A stretch of DNA of 51,144 nucleotides from Chitinophaga pinensis (lineage in GTDB: Bacteria > Pseudomonadota > Gammaproteobacteria > Burkholderiales > SG8-41): assembly GCA_943329075.2 (NCBI GenBank), contig CALQCM020000030.1:1-51144 (forward strand), read 5' to 3'. The notes below the pieces were generated by a model. It did not search any database. It had not been told where the DNA came from and worked only from the letters and a program-made list of their open reading frames with translations. The translations under genes were made by a program, and so were the position numbers. The first letter of the stretch is position 1. Each line of letters starts with the position of its first letter. Positions 15,322 to 26,321 of this stretch are shown here, one piece after another.

Positions 15322-16713
15322 CTATCCGCCGAAGTAACCGATCACGCGCCACCACAAGAATTCGAGCGGCATGAATACGACAATTCCGGCGACTGCGATC
15401 GGCAACGCCATGCGCATTGCCGTCGCCAGCGACATGCGGCAGGCGTACATACCAACCACCACCGGCGGCACCTGATACGGCATCAGCATGACGTTGTAGC
15501 CGACGGCGATAGTCATGATGGCGGCGGCGAGCGGCCAGCCAGCGGCTTCCGCAAAGGACGCGGCGAGCGCAGTGGTCACCGCCGGCATCGCCGGATTCGT
15601 GACCAACACGCCGGTCAACACATTTAACAAGCCGAGCGACATAAAATTGGTGAAATCGTGTCCCGGCTGCAGATTGAGCGTAGCCAGCAGCATTTTTCCG
15701 AGCACGTCGCCAAGTCCGGATTCGTGGACCACCGCGCCGAGGCCGATCGAAGCACCGGTGTAAAAAAACGGGCCGAATTTGACATCGTTGAACGCCGTCG
15801 GCGGCAAAACCCCGATCTTCGGCATTAAACAGGCGAGACCTGCAGCCAGCGCAACCCAGCCGGCCCGCACGCCGTGAATCGCATCGGTCATCCACAACAA
15901 CAAAGCGAGCACGAGAATCACCGCAAGGCGCTTCTCTGCCGCGCTCATCGGCGCGAATTCCGGTGGCGAGATTTCGGGCTGCACTGTTGCCGGACACATT
16001 TTGTAAATCAGCGCGACAACGAACGCGCCTTTCAAAAAACCGAGCACCGGGAACATGACCCAAAAATATTCGGCATAAATCAGTTGCACCGAATATAGCG
16101 TTTCGGCTGCGCCCGCGAGCACGAGATTGGGCGCGTTCGCGGGCAGAATCGCCGAACCGCTTTGGTACAACAGCATGATCGCCGTCATGCACAGGCCGTT
16201 GTAACCGTTGCTGCCGGGTGCGAAACCAACGCGTTCGGCCAGCGCCACCACGATCGGCAGTAACAACAGCATGCGCGCGACCGTTGCCGGCATGAAAAAC
16301 GACAACGCCGTTGCCACCAGCGCCACGGCCACCATCAGCGCCGCGTAACTGCCGACAAAGCGTTCGAACAACACGCCGGCGAAACGGCGGCCGAGACCGG
16401 TGGAGCCGACTGCTTCAGCAATAATGAGTCCGCCCAGCACCAACCACATCGTCGCCGAGGTAAACGACGAGAACACCACTTGCGGAGACGCAATGGCCAG
16501 CACCACCGCCAGCAGGAAAAACAGCAGCGAAGTGATGTACTCGGGGATCACACCGGTGGCCCACAGCCCCACGGTCAGCAGCATCAATGCTGCAGCGTGC
16601 ATGACCACCGGCGATGCGCCGGCCGGCGGCGGCAGAAAATAAACGACTGCTGCCGCCAGGGTGGCGAGTGATGCCAGCAGCGTGGAAATTCTGAAAACCA
16701 AGGCGCCCCTCAT
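15322..16713 (-). CDS. SLC13/DASS family anion symporter
   Basis: A 463-residue polytopic membrane protein with 11 to 13 hydrophobic segments and the family layout of two related halves. Recognisable segments are LWATGVIPEYITSLLFFLLAVVLA near the N-terminus, the first-half hairpin region SFFMPATVARMLLLLPIVVALAE, and the second-half region VLVTNPAMPAVTTALAASFAEAAGWPLAAA, corresponding to the paired substrate/sodium motifs of DASS carriers (SNT is degenerate as PAT and NPA). The likely role is sodium-coupled uptake of a di- or monocarboxylate. It follows the dehydratase and MFS genes on the same strand (46-bp gap), suggesting uptake of the compound those enzymes degrade. Confidence 0.85.
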   Translation of the reverse strand: MRGALVFRISTLLASLATLAAAVVYFLPPPAGASPVVMHAAALMLLTVGLWATGVIPEYITSLLFFLLAVVLAIASPQVVFSSFTSATMWLVLGGLIIAEAVGSTGLGRRFAGVLFERFVGSYAALMVAVALVATALSFFMPATVARMLLLLPIVVALAERVGFAPGSNGYNGLCMTAIMLLYQSGSAILPANAPNLVLAGAAETLYSVQLIYAEYFWVMFPVLGFLKGAFVVALIYKMCPATVQPEISPPEFAPMSAAEKRLAVILVLALLLWMTDAIHGVRAGWVALAAGLACLMPKIGVLPPTAFNDVKFGPFFYTGASIGLGAVVHESGLGDVLGKMLLATLNLQPGHDFTNFMSLGLLNVLTGVLVTNPAMPAVTTALAASFAEAAGWPLAAAIMTIAVGYNVMLMPYQVPPVVVGMYACRMSLATAMRMALPIAVAGIVVFMPLEFLWWRVIGYFGG

Positions 16714-16759
16714 TGATGAAGCGAACGATTTGTCATTGTACGACGCACCTGCGGCTGCA

Positions 16760-17991
16760 TTATTTGTTCACGTGCACTTTCGCCAGACCGCCAAAAACCA
16801 GCAGTACCGTCGTCAGAATCGCGGTGGTCAGCGCAATCAGCACCGTCACCCATTGAATGCCGATCCAATCGGCGACGATGCCTTCAATCATGATGCCGAC
16901 GGACACGAACCCCGGGTAGAGTTGCTGCAGGCTGGTGATGCGGCCGCGCATGTTTTCCGGCACGCACATTTGCAGCGTCGCCTGGTTGCTGGTAAACAAC
17001 ACCATCTCGGCGCTGCCGGAGGCAATCAGTGCGGCGCAGGCCCATGCCACGCTCGGCGCTGCCGACAGCAACAAAAAACCCGCACACATCGCATACACGG
17101 CGCAGGCCTGCACGACGCCCTGCTTCTGCGACAGCATGCACTTCGACGCAAACCAGCTGCCGCCGACGCCGCCAACCCCCACGCTGGTCAGCAGCATGCC
17201 CAGCACTTCGGGGCCGGCATGAAAAACGTCTTTGGTATACACGGGCAGCAGGCCGCCGAATATCGGCACCAGCAACAGAAACGGTGTGATGCCGATCAGC
17301 AGCAGCACGCGCGCGGTGCGATCGGTCACCGCAAAGCGCACGCCTTCGGCCAATTCTGCAAACGCCGAGCGGCCGCTGTGCACGATCTCGCGCGGCGGCA
17401 AGGTAATGTAATAAACCGTCGTCGCCGCGGCGAAATACATCGCCGCCTGTACGAACAGGTTGCCCTCGGCACCGAACCAGCCGATCAGATAACCGGCAAT
17501 CGCCGGGCCCGTAATGCGCGCGATCGAAAACGCGATCATGTTGATCGCCACCGCCTGCATCACCTCGCCGCGCGGCACCAGATCAAAAATGATGGTGAGG
17601 CGCGCCGGACGGTCAAGCACCGCCGCCACCCCCGACACCAGCACAAAGACAAACAGATGCCAGACCTCGGCTTTGCCGGTGGCAAGCACGATGCCGAAGA
17701 CCAATGCGGTGAGCGCCGAAATCACCTGACTGCCCATCAGCAGTCGGCGCCGGTCGTAACGGTCGGCGGCAACACCGGCGAGCGGCGCACACAAAAACAT
17801 CGGAATGGCGCGCATGCCCATGATCAAGCCAAGCAGGCTCTTCGAGCCCGTCATGTCATAGGCGAGCCAGCCGATGGTGGCCTGCTGAATCCACTGCCCC
17901 GCATAGGAGGCGAAAGAACCGAGCCAGAGATTGCGAAAATCGCGGTAACGCAGCGTTGCCAGCAGCGGCCCGTCGAAAGAAACCGGACCGC

Positions 17992-17995
<4 letters not shown>
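16760..17995 (-). CDS. MFS transporter, DHA3/EntS-like
   Basis: A 411-residue carrier with twelve predicted transmembrane segments. RYRDFRNLWLGSFASYAGQWIQ at the start and GVAADRYDRRRLLMGSQVISA (loop 2-3 motif A) are typical of the MFS_3/DHA3 group. The longest open frame begins at 18055 inside the dehydratase gene. The TTG at 17995 is preferred: it overlaps the dehydratase stop (TTGA), has GGAG five bases upstream and removes a non-conserved Arg-rich stretch. The gene is translationally coupled to the dehydratase. Many members are exporters, so it may export or import the sugar acid or an intermediate. Confidence 0.82.
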
Positions 17996-19728
<1,733 letters not shown>

Positions 19729-19763
19729 TGCGAATATACCGATCCGGAATTTTTTGAGTGATC

Positions 19764-19844
19764 CGTCACTCCCGCGAAAGCGGGAGTCCAGAGGAAGCAC
19801 CATGACTCGCGAAAAGCTGGATTCCCGCTTTCGCGGGAATGACG
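19764..19844. repeat. Inverted pair of dRS3-like repeats
   Basis: Two 28-bp arms (19764-19791 and 19817-19844) are inverted copies with two mismatches around a 25-base spacer. Each arm is palindromic around CCCGCGAAAGCGGG. The layout equals the inner pair at 766-841, but the core is GCGAAAGC instead of GCGTAGGC. It occupies the intergenic region between the divergent dehydratase and DHDPS-family genes. Confidence 0.72.
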
Positions 19845-19976
19845 ATTTGGAATGCACCGATTATGCAGGACGCGCTTAACATGCAGCAAGCGCCAGGGCT
19901 TTTCTCAATCCTCAATCCGGATACCTCGATCCTGATTCCTGTATCATCCGCAGCAATAGGATTCCCGGAGAAAATC

Positions 19977-20909
19977 ATGAGCAACGCAAATCGCATCAAG
20001 GGCGTGTTGTCGCCCGTCGTCACCCCGTTCAAAGCCGACTACTCGCCGGATACCGGGCGCTTCGTCGCGCACTGCAAATGGCTGATGTCGCAGAACTGCG
20101 GGCTGGCGGTGTTCGGCACCAACAGCGAGGCCAACTCGCTGGCTGCCGAAGAACGCATGGGGCTGCTCGATGCGGTGGTCGCCGCCGGCGTGGATACTTC
20201 GCGCATGATGCCGGGCACCGGCTGCTGCTCGATCACCGAAACCGTCAAGATTACTTCGCATGCGGTGAAACACGGTTGCGCCGGCGCGCTGATGCTGCCG
20301 CCGTTCTATTACAAGGGGGTGAGCGAAGAAGGCCTCTACCGCCATTACAGCGAAGTGATCCAGCGAGTCGCCGATGACCGGCTGCGCATTTATCTGTACC
20401 ACATCCCGCCCGTCGCCGTGGTCGGCATCACGCCGGGCCTCGTCGAGCGCCTGCTCAAAGCCTACCCGACCGCCATCGCCGGCATGAAAGACAGCTCGGG
20501 CGACTGGAACAACACCAAGACCTTCCTCGATGCTTTTGCGAAATCGGGCTTCGACGTGTTCGTCGGCTCGGAATCCTTCCTGCTCGCCAACATGAAGAAC
20601 GGCGGGGTGGGCACGATCTCGGCGACCGCCAACGTCAATCCGGCGGCCATCCACAAACTCTACACCGAATGGAAGAACGCCGACGCCGATGCGCAGCAAC
20701 AGCGTCTCAACCTCGTGCGCGACACCGTCGGCAAGAAATACGTGATGATCTCTGCACTGAAGCAGACCATCGCGATCTACGCCAACGATCCGGCTTGGAG
20801 CAAGGTACGTCCGCCCTTGGTGGAACTCAACGCCGATCAGGGAAAATCGCTGGCGGCGGAACTGAAGGAAATCGGTTTCGACATGCCGGGACTGAAGCGC
20901 ACGGCGTAA
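19977..20909 (+). CDS. DHDPS/NAL family aldolase or dehydratase
   Basis: A 310-residue TIM-barrel protein of the dihydrodipicolinate synthase / N-acetylneuraminate lyase family. It shows the N-terminal SPVVTPFKADYSPDTGRF, the GTNSEANSLAAEER phosphate-site-like loop, the catalytic Tyr in IYLYHIPP and the Schiff-base Lys in IAGMKDSSGDW. GGAG lies six bases before the ATG. GTNSEA replaces the GTTGE(S/A) of true DapA, and the gene faces a sugar-acid dehydratase, so processing of a 2-keto-3-deoxy sugar acid (aldol cleavage or dehydration) is more likely than lysine synthesis. Confidence 0.87.
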   Translation: MSNANRIKGVLSPVVTPFKADYSPDTGRFVAHCKWLMSQNCGLAVFGTNSEANSLAAEERMGLLDAVVAAGVDTSRMMPGTGCCSITETVKITSHAVKHGCAGALMLPPFYYKGVSEEGLYRHYSEVIQRVADDRLRIYLYHIPPVAVVGITPGLVERLLKAYPTAIAGMKDSSGDWNNTKTFLDAFAKSGFDVFVGSESFLLANMKNGGVGTISATANVNPAAIHKLYTEWKNADADAQQQRLNLVRDTVGKKYVMISALKQTIAIYANDPAWSKVRPPLVELNADQGKSLAAELKEIGFDMPGLKRTA

Positions 20910-20954
20910 GCATCAGCAACAACCGTTGCGCGCCGCCGCGGTGGCATGCAACGG

Positions 20955-21152
20955 TCAGCGCTCGTTTTTTTCTGGCGGCGGTTGCGTTTCGCCGAGCGTT
21001 TCCATGATGCAGTCGAAGTCGTAATGCTCGGCGCCGATATCGTTATAGGAATCGAGCAGGTTCTGCGTCAGCAGCACCACGCAAAGCGGCCCCAATATGC
21101 AGACTGCGAGCAGTCCCGCGAGAAGTAATTCGTTCCAGTTCCAGCCAGACAT
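20955..21152 (-). CDS. Small single-pass membrane protein, hypothetical
   Basis: A 65-residue protein with one strong transmembrane helix (LLLAGLLAVCILGPLCVVLL, residues about 9-28) after a short Trp-containing N-terminus (MSGWNWNE). A soluble acidic tail (DIGAEHYDFDCIMETLGE) follows, ending PPPEKNER. No family is recognised. It stands alone between the DHDPS-family gene and a terminator, convergent with the former. Real-gene status rests on the clear membrane helix and codon pattern. Confidence 0.5.
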   Translation of the reverse strand: MSGWNWNELLLAGLLAVCILGPLCVVLLTQNLLDSYNDIGAEHYDFDCIMETLGETQPPPEKNER

Positions 21153-21281
21153 GGTTGTTGCAGTCGCTCGGGTAACACAACGGGTCTAAGCTAACCGATC
21201 AATCCGGCCCCCGATACACGACCTGTGGTCTAGCTCCACGGTATGACGTTGTGAGCGGCCGACCCGGCTGCAACAGACATA

Positions 21282-21307
21282 AAAAAACGCCCCGCAGGGC
21301 GTTTTTT
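21282..21307 (-). terminator. Rho-independent terminator of the GlcG/HbpS gene
   Basis: ACGCCC, CGCA, GGGCGT forms a stem flanked by A6 on the left and T6 on the right, so it could work in both directions. It lies 41 bp past the minus-strand stop at 21348; the plus strand has no gene ending nearby. Confidence 0.8.
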
Positions 21308-21347
21308 GTTGGCACCACCGCAATCTTTGCAGCGGCACTCGCACACT

Positions 21348-21782
21348 TTACGCGGCGATATCGGCCTTGAGACCGGCCTTTTCGATGCCGAAGGCGCAGA
21401 CAGCTTCGTCTTCATCGCCGGTGCCACCGCTGGCGCCGGCCGCGCCGAGCACATTGCCTTCGGCATCGCGGATCAGTGCAGCGCCCGGCTGCGGCAAAAA
21501 ACGGCCTTTCGAGGTGGCGGCCAGCGAGAGGAAGAAATTGGGGTTTTCCTTGGCGCGCTTGCCGAGCGCGCGGCTCGAGCAACTCATCGCCACCGCACCC
21601 CAGGCCTTGCCCAGCGCAATATCGAAACGCGCCATGCTGGCGTTGTCTTCGCGTTGCACGGCGACGATGTTGCCGGCGTCATCGAGCACGACAACGGTCA
21701 GCGGCTTGATTTTCATTTCTTTGGCTTTGACGAGCGCCTGCTCGATGATGGTGTTGGCTTGTTTGAGCGTGAGTCTGGACAT
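21348..21782 (-). CDS. GlcG/HbpS family protein
   Basis: A 144-residue small alpha/beta protein of the GlcG/HbpS (DUF336) family. Motifs are MSRLTLKQANTIIEQALVKA, VVVLDDAGNIVAVQREDNAS, ARFDIALGKAWGAVAM, and the C-terminal IRDAEGNVLGAAGASGGTGDEDE, with the expected length. The ATG at 21782 has GGAG six bases upstream; the open frame to 21842 lacks such a site. The family includes haem-binding HbpS and GlcG of glycolate operons. The Thr/His haem-coordinating residue is not obvious. It stands divergent from two Bug genes, a frequent arrangement in catabolic islands, and has its own terminator. Confidence 0.85.
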   Translation of the reverse strand: MSRLTLKQANTIIEQALVKAKEMKIKPLTVVVLDDAGNIVAVQREDNASMARFDIALGKAWGAVAMSCSSRALGKRAKENPNFFLSLAATSKGRFLPQPGAALIRDAEGNVLGAAGASGGTGDEDEAVCAFGIEKAGLKADIAA

Positions 21783-21974
21783 GGAATTCTCCGTGGCTTT
21801 CTGAATATGACTGGCAAGATGGGGTGGCGGCGCGCCTATCATACAGCGCCGGCCGGAACGAAAAACGCGATTGACTATACAAGCGCGTTGCCGCCGGTGT
21901 CAATGCAACAGCCGCGCACTTTGCAGGGGCGGCGGGATATGCGAGACTGAACACGGATTCCTGAGGAGTACAAG

Positions 21975-22943
21975 ATGCACGCATTGTTGTTGGCTGCGGC
22001 CTTCACACTCGGCCTGACCGCAGGCGCGGCGGCAGTTGCAGCGGATTATCCGCTGCGCCCGGTGCGCATGATCGTCGCCAACGCGCCCGGCAGCGCCAGC
22101 GACATTTACGGCCGCATCGTGTTTACGCGCATGTCCGAACGCCTCGGCCAGCAGATTGTCATCGACAACCGGCCCGGCGCCGGCGGCACACTCGGTGTCG
22201 AGACTGCGGCGCGCGCGGTGGCCGACGGTTATACATTGGCGACGGTCACCGCGGCGGTGATGACGATCGCGCCGCATGTCTATGCGAAGATCGGTTTCGA
22301 TCCGGTCAAGGACTTCGCACCGGTGTCGGTGTTTGTCAAAACCGAAACGGCCTTGTGCGTGAACGCCGCGCTGCCGGTGAAAACGCTGCGCGAATTCATC
22401 GATCTCGCCAAGGCGAAACCCGGGCAACTCAACATGGCCTCGGCCGGCATCGGCTCGACCAGTCACCTCGGCGGTTTGATGTTCGCGACGATGGCCGGCA
22501 TCGAGGGCAACCACATCCCCTACAAGGGCGGCGGCCCGTCGGCACTCGCGCTGGTGCAAGGCGAATCGCAATGGACGATGGGACCGTACGGGGCCTATGG
22601 CAGCCACGTCAAGTCGGGGCGCGTGCGCTGCCTCGCCACCGGTGGCGACAAACGCTCGGCGCTGACGCCCGATCTGCCGACCATTGCCGAATCAGGTGTC
22701 GCCGGTTTCCGCTACTACGGCTGGAACGGCGTGCTCGCACCGCGCGGCACGCCGCCAGCGATCGTTAACAAGATGAACAGCGTGATGCGCGATGTACTCG
22801 CCACCGCCGATCTGCGCCAGCTTTATCTGGCGCAGGGCGAAGAACCCGCCTACTCAAGCGTCGAAGAATTCCGCAAAATCATCAGCGATGATTTCGTGCA
22901 GATGGGCAGGATGGTCAAACTCGCCGGTCTCAAACCGGAATGA
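21975..22943 (+). CDS. Bug/TctC family periplasmic substrate-binding protein
   Basis: A 322-residue exported binding protein. Signal peptide MHALLLAAAFTLGLTAGAAA is cut before a mature start DYPLRPVRMIVANAPGSASD. IVIDNRPGAGGTLGVETAAR is a textbook first-lobe loop and HIPYKGGGPSALALVQGE marks the second lobe. GAGGAG lies six bases before the ATG. The stop overlaps the ATG of a second Bug gene (ATGA), so two binding proteins are made in tandem from one message. Ligand unknown. Confidence 0.9.
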   Translation: MHALLLAAAFTLGLTAGAAAVAADYPLRPVRMIVANAPGSASDIYGRIVFTRMSERLGQQIVIDNRPGAGGTLGVETAARAVADGYTLATVTAAVMTIAPHVYAKIGFDPVKDFAPVSVFVKTETALCVNAALPVKTLREFIDLAKAKPGQLNMASAGIGSTSHLGGLMFATMAGIEGNHIPYKGGGPSALALVQGESQWTMGPYGAYGSHVKSGRVRCLATGGDKRSALTPDLPTIAESGVAGFRYYGWNGVLAPRGTPPAIVNKMNSVMRDVLATADLRQLYLAQGEEPAYSSVEEFRKIISDDFVQMGRMVKLAGLKPE

Positions 22944-23908
22944 GCGCGTTGCGTTTACTGCTTAGCGCGCTATTTTCCTGCGCTGCGGCCGCGCACGCAG
23001 CGGAACCTGCCTACCCGCAACGCCCGGTCAGACTCATCTCGCCCAGTCAGGCGGCCGGCGCCAACGACGTCATCGCGCGCATCATGGCAGCGCGCCTCGG
23101 TGAAGTGCTTAACGTGCAGGTGGTGGTCGACAATCGCGGCGGTGCCGGCGGCATGATCGGCGCCGACATCACGGCGAAAGCCACGCCCGACGGCTATACG
23201 CTGCTCGCGGCGTCGCTCGCCACGCATTCGATCCTGCCGCATGTCTACGGTAATGTGCCCTACGACGCCGTGCGCGATTTCACACCAGTGGCGCTGTTCG
23301 CCATCGTGCCGAATCTGCTGACGTCGGGACTGTCGTTCGGACCGAACAATGTGAGAGAACTCGTCGCGCTCGCCAAAGCCAAACCGAACAGCATCAATTA
23401 CGCCAGTGCCGGCGCCGGTTCCGCGAGCCATTTTTCCGGGCTGCTGTTCGCGAAAATGGCCGGCATCGAAATCGTGCACGTGCCGTACAAAGGCGGCGCC
23501 CCGGCGATCACCGCCCTGATGGCCGGCGAAGCCGGATTCAACTTCGGCCCGATGCCGGCGACCATGTCGCTGGTGCAGAGCGGGCGCCTGAAGGCACTCG
23601 CCGTCAGCAGCAGTAAGCGATCGGGTGTATTGCCGAACGTGCCGACGGTCAGTGAATCCGGCGTGCCCGGTTATTCGTCTATCGGCTGGTTCGGTTTGAT
23701 GGCGCCCAAAGGCATGCCGCGCGCCATCGTCTTGAAGCTCAACGATGCGGCTGCGCGCGCCATCAGCGCGCCCGAAACATCGAGGCAGTTGTTGCAGATC
23801 GGCGCCGACCCGACGCAACGTACACCCGAGGAATTCGGCGCATTCGTGCGCGAAGACAACGCGCGTTACGGCAAGCTCATTCGGGAAGCGGGCATCAAGC
23901 TCGAATAA
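22940..23908 (+). CDS. Bug/TctC family periplasmic substrate-binding protein, coupled second copy
   Basis: A 322-residue protein with signal peptide MSALRLLLSALFSCAAAAHA and mature start EPAYPQRPVRLISPSQAAGANDVI. The loop reads VVVDNRGGAGGMIGADITAKA and the second lobe HVPYKGGAPAITALMAGE. It is clearly diverged from the upstream copy: SPSQAAGAND replaces VANAPGSASD in the ligand loop, which suggests two ligand specificities rather than a recent duplication. It is translated by coupling with the preceding gene and converges on the bicupin gene nine bases away. Confidence 0.9.
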   Translation: MSALRLLLSALFSCAAAAHAAEPAYPQRPVRLISPSQAAGANDVIARIMAARLGEVLNVQVVVDNRGGAGGMIGADITAKATPDGYTLLAASLATHSILPHVYGNVPYDAVRDFTPVALFAIVPNLLTSGLSFGPNNVRELVALAKAKPNSINYASAGAGSASHFSGLLFAKMAGIEIVHVPYKGGAPAITALMAGEAGFNFGPMPATMSLVQSGRLKALAVSSSKRSGVLPNVPTVSESGVPGYSSIGWFGLMAPKGMPRAIVLKLNDAAARAISAPETSRQLLQIGADPTQRTPEEFGAFVREDNARYGKLIREAGIKLE

Positions 23909-23917
23909 GCGTACGAT

Positions 23918-24823
23918 TTAACCGGCAAACGCGTGCCGCGTGTCCTGCAACACAACGATCAACGCATCCTCATCGACGGTGCCGATGCGATGCAGCATAT
24001 CGGGCGGCACATGCAACGCGCAGTGCCGGCCGACGCGATGCTCGACGCCATCGATTTCCGCGACGATCCCGCCTGCGGCGACAAACACGAACTGCTCGTT
24101 CGGATGACGATGCGCCGCGCCGCGTTGATTGCGGTCAGCGCGCATGCGCGCGACGTGCAGCGTTTCGCCGGTGACGAGATCGCCCGACCAGATGCCCGAC
24201 GCGATGCCGGGCGTGACACGCGCGTTCGGCGTGCGGCCCGGCTTCTCGGCGAGATCCGCGAAGTCGTAGATATAGCGCGTTTTCACACCAGCGGTGTCGC
24301 CGCGACAGGCCGCCATCAATTGCGCGGTGGTTTGCAGGGGCTCATCACTGCGCGTGCCGAAGCCCGGCAGAAAATTCGGGCCGTTGTACTTGCCGTCCAC
24401 CGGCGGGCCGACAATACCGTGGCGCGTGTCTTTCATTGCAAAGAAGACAAGATCTTCGTCGGGGCAGGCCATACCGGTGTGCACCGCCTGCGATGGCGTG
24501 TGCAGCAGCGTATCGACCGGCGCAAACACCTGCTCGCCCTCGATCTCGCCGGTCATCACGCCCTGCACGATGTAGTTGATCTGTTCGTTCGGATGCGTGT
24601 GCGCCTTGGCGCCCGAGCCGCGCGCCTGGCGGCCGAGTGTGACGATCAGATGCGTGCCGGTGAGCACCGCGCCGACGGTCGACGACTTGCCGGTGGCCAG
24701 CGTCGGCCCCGACAACAGACGTTTGGCGGCGACGCGCGCGCTGGTCGGCCCCTCGGGCACCGCGTCAAGGCGGGAAAAATCGTAAACGTATTGCGTACGT
24801 GGTTGCTGCGTAACCGATCCCAT
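23918..24823 (-). CDS. Bicupin protein
   Basis: A 301-residue protein with two cupin domains. The first (about residues 55-130) has KAHTHPNEQINYIVQGVMTGEIEGE and a downstream HTPSQAVHTG; the second (about 205-290) has AAHRHPNEQFVFVAAGGIVAEIDGV and VPPDMLHRIG. Both contain the metal ligands H-x-H-x(3,4)-E and a later His. Each half starts with a YVYDFSRL or YIYDFADL block, showing internal duplication. No signal peptide is seen. GGGGAT precedes the ATG. It may be a metal-dependent dioxygenase, isomerase or a ligand-binding protein; the neighbouring Bug genes hint at carboxylate or aromatic catabolism. Confidence 0.82.
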   Translation of the reverse strand: MGSVTQQPRTQYVYDFSRLDAVPEGPTSARVAAKRLLSGPTLATGKSSTVGAVLTGTHLIVTLGRQARGSGAKAHTHPNEQINYIVQGVMTGEIEGEQVFAPVDTLLHTPSQAVHTGMACPDEDLVFFAMKDTRHGIVGPPVDGKYNGPNFLPGFGTRSDEPLQTTAQLMAACRGDTAGVKTRYIYDFADLAEKPGRTPNARVTPGIASGIWSGDLVTGETLHVARMRADRNQRGAAHRHPNEQFVFVAAGGIVAEIDGVEHRVGRHCALHVPPDMLHRIGTVDEDALIVVLQDTRHAFAG

Positions 24824-25012
24824 GCGATCCCCGGATGAAGTCCCGCAATGTCTGCGGATTATTTTCTGTCATGCTAGCACAGGCCTCCGCCGGCGCAGCC
24901 GCCGGGCTCTTGCGCGCACAGGGCAGACGGCTGCATGCCGGCTGGATTAAAATGAACCCCTGAACCGCGTCGTCGCCTAAATGATGCGGCGCGCTTACCT
25001 GAGGAAATCAAA

Positions 25013-25990
25013 ATGCGTACACGCAAATTTCTGACCGCCGCTGCCCTGTTGGCGGTTTCGTTCGCCGCTGCTTCGGCTGATGCCGCACAGGCTGCGCCGA
25101 CCAGCTTCCCGGAAAAACCGATCCGCCTCGTCATTGGCAGCGCGCCGGGCTCCGGCCCCGACATCATTTCACGCGCGCTTGCCGAACGCCTGTTCGGCGC
25201 CTGGGGCCAGCGCGTGGTCGTTGATTCACGGCCCGGTGTGGCTGGCGTGCTAAGCGCCGACTTGGTATTGCACGCGCCGGCCGATGGCTACACCTGGATG
25301 ATGCTGACCTCGCAACTGCTGGTCGCCACCGCCGTGTTCCCGAATATCAAATTCAATCTTGAAAAAGATTTCGCCTCGCTGAGCCTGATCGGCACCACCT
25401 CCTTCGTGCTCGTCGTCAATCCGGAAATCCCGGCGAAGTCGATTAAGGAACTGATCGAGTATGCAAAGAAGACACCGCTCAAGTACGGCTCGGCCGGCAC
25501 CGGCGCGTCCGAACATCTGTCGGGTGTGTTGTTCACCAAGCTGACCGGCACCGACATGCTGCATATCCCGTACAAAGGGGTCGCCGAAGCGGTGGCGGCA
25601 ACCATGGGCAAGGAAGTGAATCTCACGTATGGCGTAGTGCCCGCAGTGCTCGGCGCCGTGCAGTCCGGGCGCGTGCGCGCGCTCGGCGTGACCGGGCCGC
25701 GGCGCAGCCAGCTCCTGCCCGACGTGCCGTCGATCTCGGAAGCGGTGCCCGGCTATCAAACCCTGGCCTGGTACAGCGTGGTCGCGCCAACCGGCGTGCC
25801 GGAGGCCGTGCTCGCCAAAACCAGCGCCGCCATCAGCAAGATCGTCAAAGATCCGCAGTTCGGCGAACAATTGAAAGGCCTCGGCCTCGAAATCGTCGGC
25901 AGCGATCGCGCAGAGCTTGAAAAATTCCGTGCCGACCAGCGGAAATCAATCACTGAAATCGTGAAAATTTCGGGCGTCGATACCAAATAA
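25013..25990 (+). CDS. Bug/TctC family periplasmic substrate-binding protein
   Basis: A 325-residue exported protein. The signal peptide (MRTRKFLTAAALLAVSFAAA) is followed by a short linker and FPEKPIRLVIGSAPGSGPDI. VVVDSRPGVAGVLSADLVLHAPADGYT departs from the RPGAGG consensus (RPGVAG). The second lobe has HIPYKGVAEAVAATMGKEVN. GAGG lies eight bases before the ATG. It stands alone after the bicupin gene, divergent from it, with a 189-bp shared upstream region in which no clear operator was seen. It is followed by the long cspA leader. Confidence 0.9.
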   Translation: MRTRKFLTAAALLAVSFAAASADAAQAAPTSFPEKPIRLVIGSAPGSGPDIISRALAERLFGAWGQRVVVDSRPGVAGVLSADLVLHAPADGYTWMMLTSQLLVATAVFPNIKFNLEKDFASLSLIGTTSFVLVVNPEIPAKSIKELIEYAKKTPLKYGSAGTGASEHLSGVLFTKLTGTDMLHIPYKGVAEAVAATMGKEVNLTYGVVPAVLGAVQSGRVRALGVTGPRRSQLLPDVPSISEAVPGYQTLAWYSVVAPTGVPEAVLAKTSAAISKIVKDPQFGEQLKGLGLEIVGSDRAELEKFRADQRKSITEIVKISGVDTK

Positions 25991-26321
25991 CCACCCAAAA
26001 GCGCGTTTTCGCACGACACCGCGGCTCACATTGAGGCGGCACACGATGTCGCCGCAATGGCTTAAGTTTTATATAAATCAATAGCTTGAATCTTCTTCTC
26101 CGCCGGAAACTGCAATTTTCAGCGGTTTGCGCCAGCGCAAATGTCACGGAGATTCCGCTTGTCAGAACGGCCCATAGCGGTGAAACTCCCGTGGTCGATT
26201 GGTTATTGGCAAGTTCTCCTGGCATCCGTTCCGGATGTTTTCGTGATTTTTCCCGATGGATCATTTGATGCCGCGCTCAATATCGTGCACGGCCTATTGC
26301 AATACACATACTAGGAACACA
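25991..26321 (+). promoter_or_regulatory. 330-bp leader region of the cold-shock gene
   Basis: This gap holds no convincing ORF. It is locally AT-richer than the surroundings, with GTTTTATATAAATCAATAG near 26064-26082 as a possible promoter -10 zone. If transcription starts there, the cspA message would have an untranslated leader of about 230 bases, in line with the long thermosensitive leaders of cspA-type mRNAs. AGGA precedes the start codon. Confidence 0.4.

Noticed and set aside
19977..20909. Lysine-pathway dapA
   Set aside because: Sequence has GTNSEA in place of the dapA GTTGE motif and the neighbour is a sugar-acid dehydratase.
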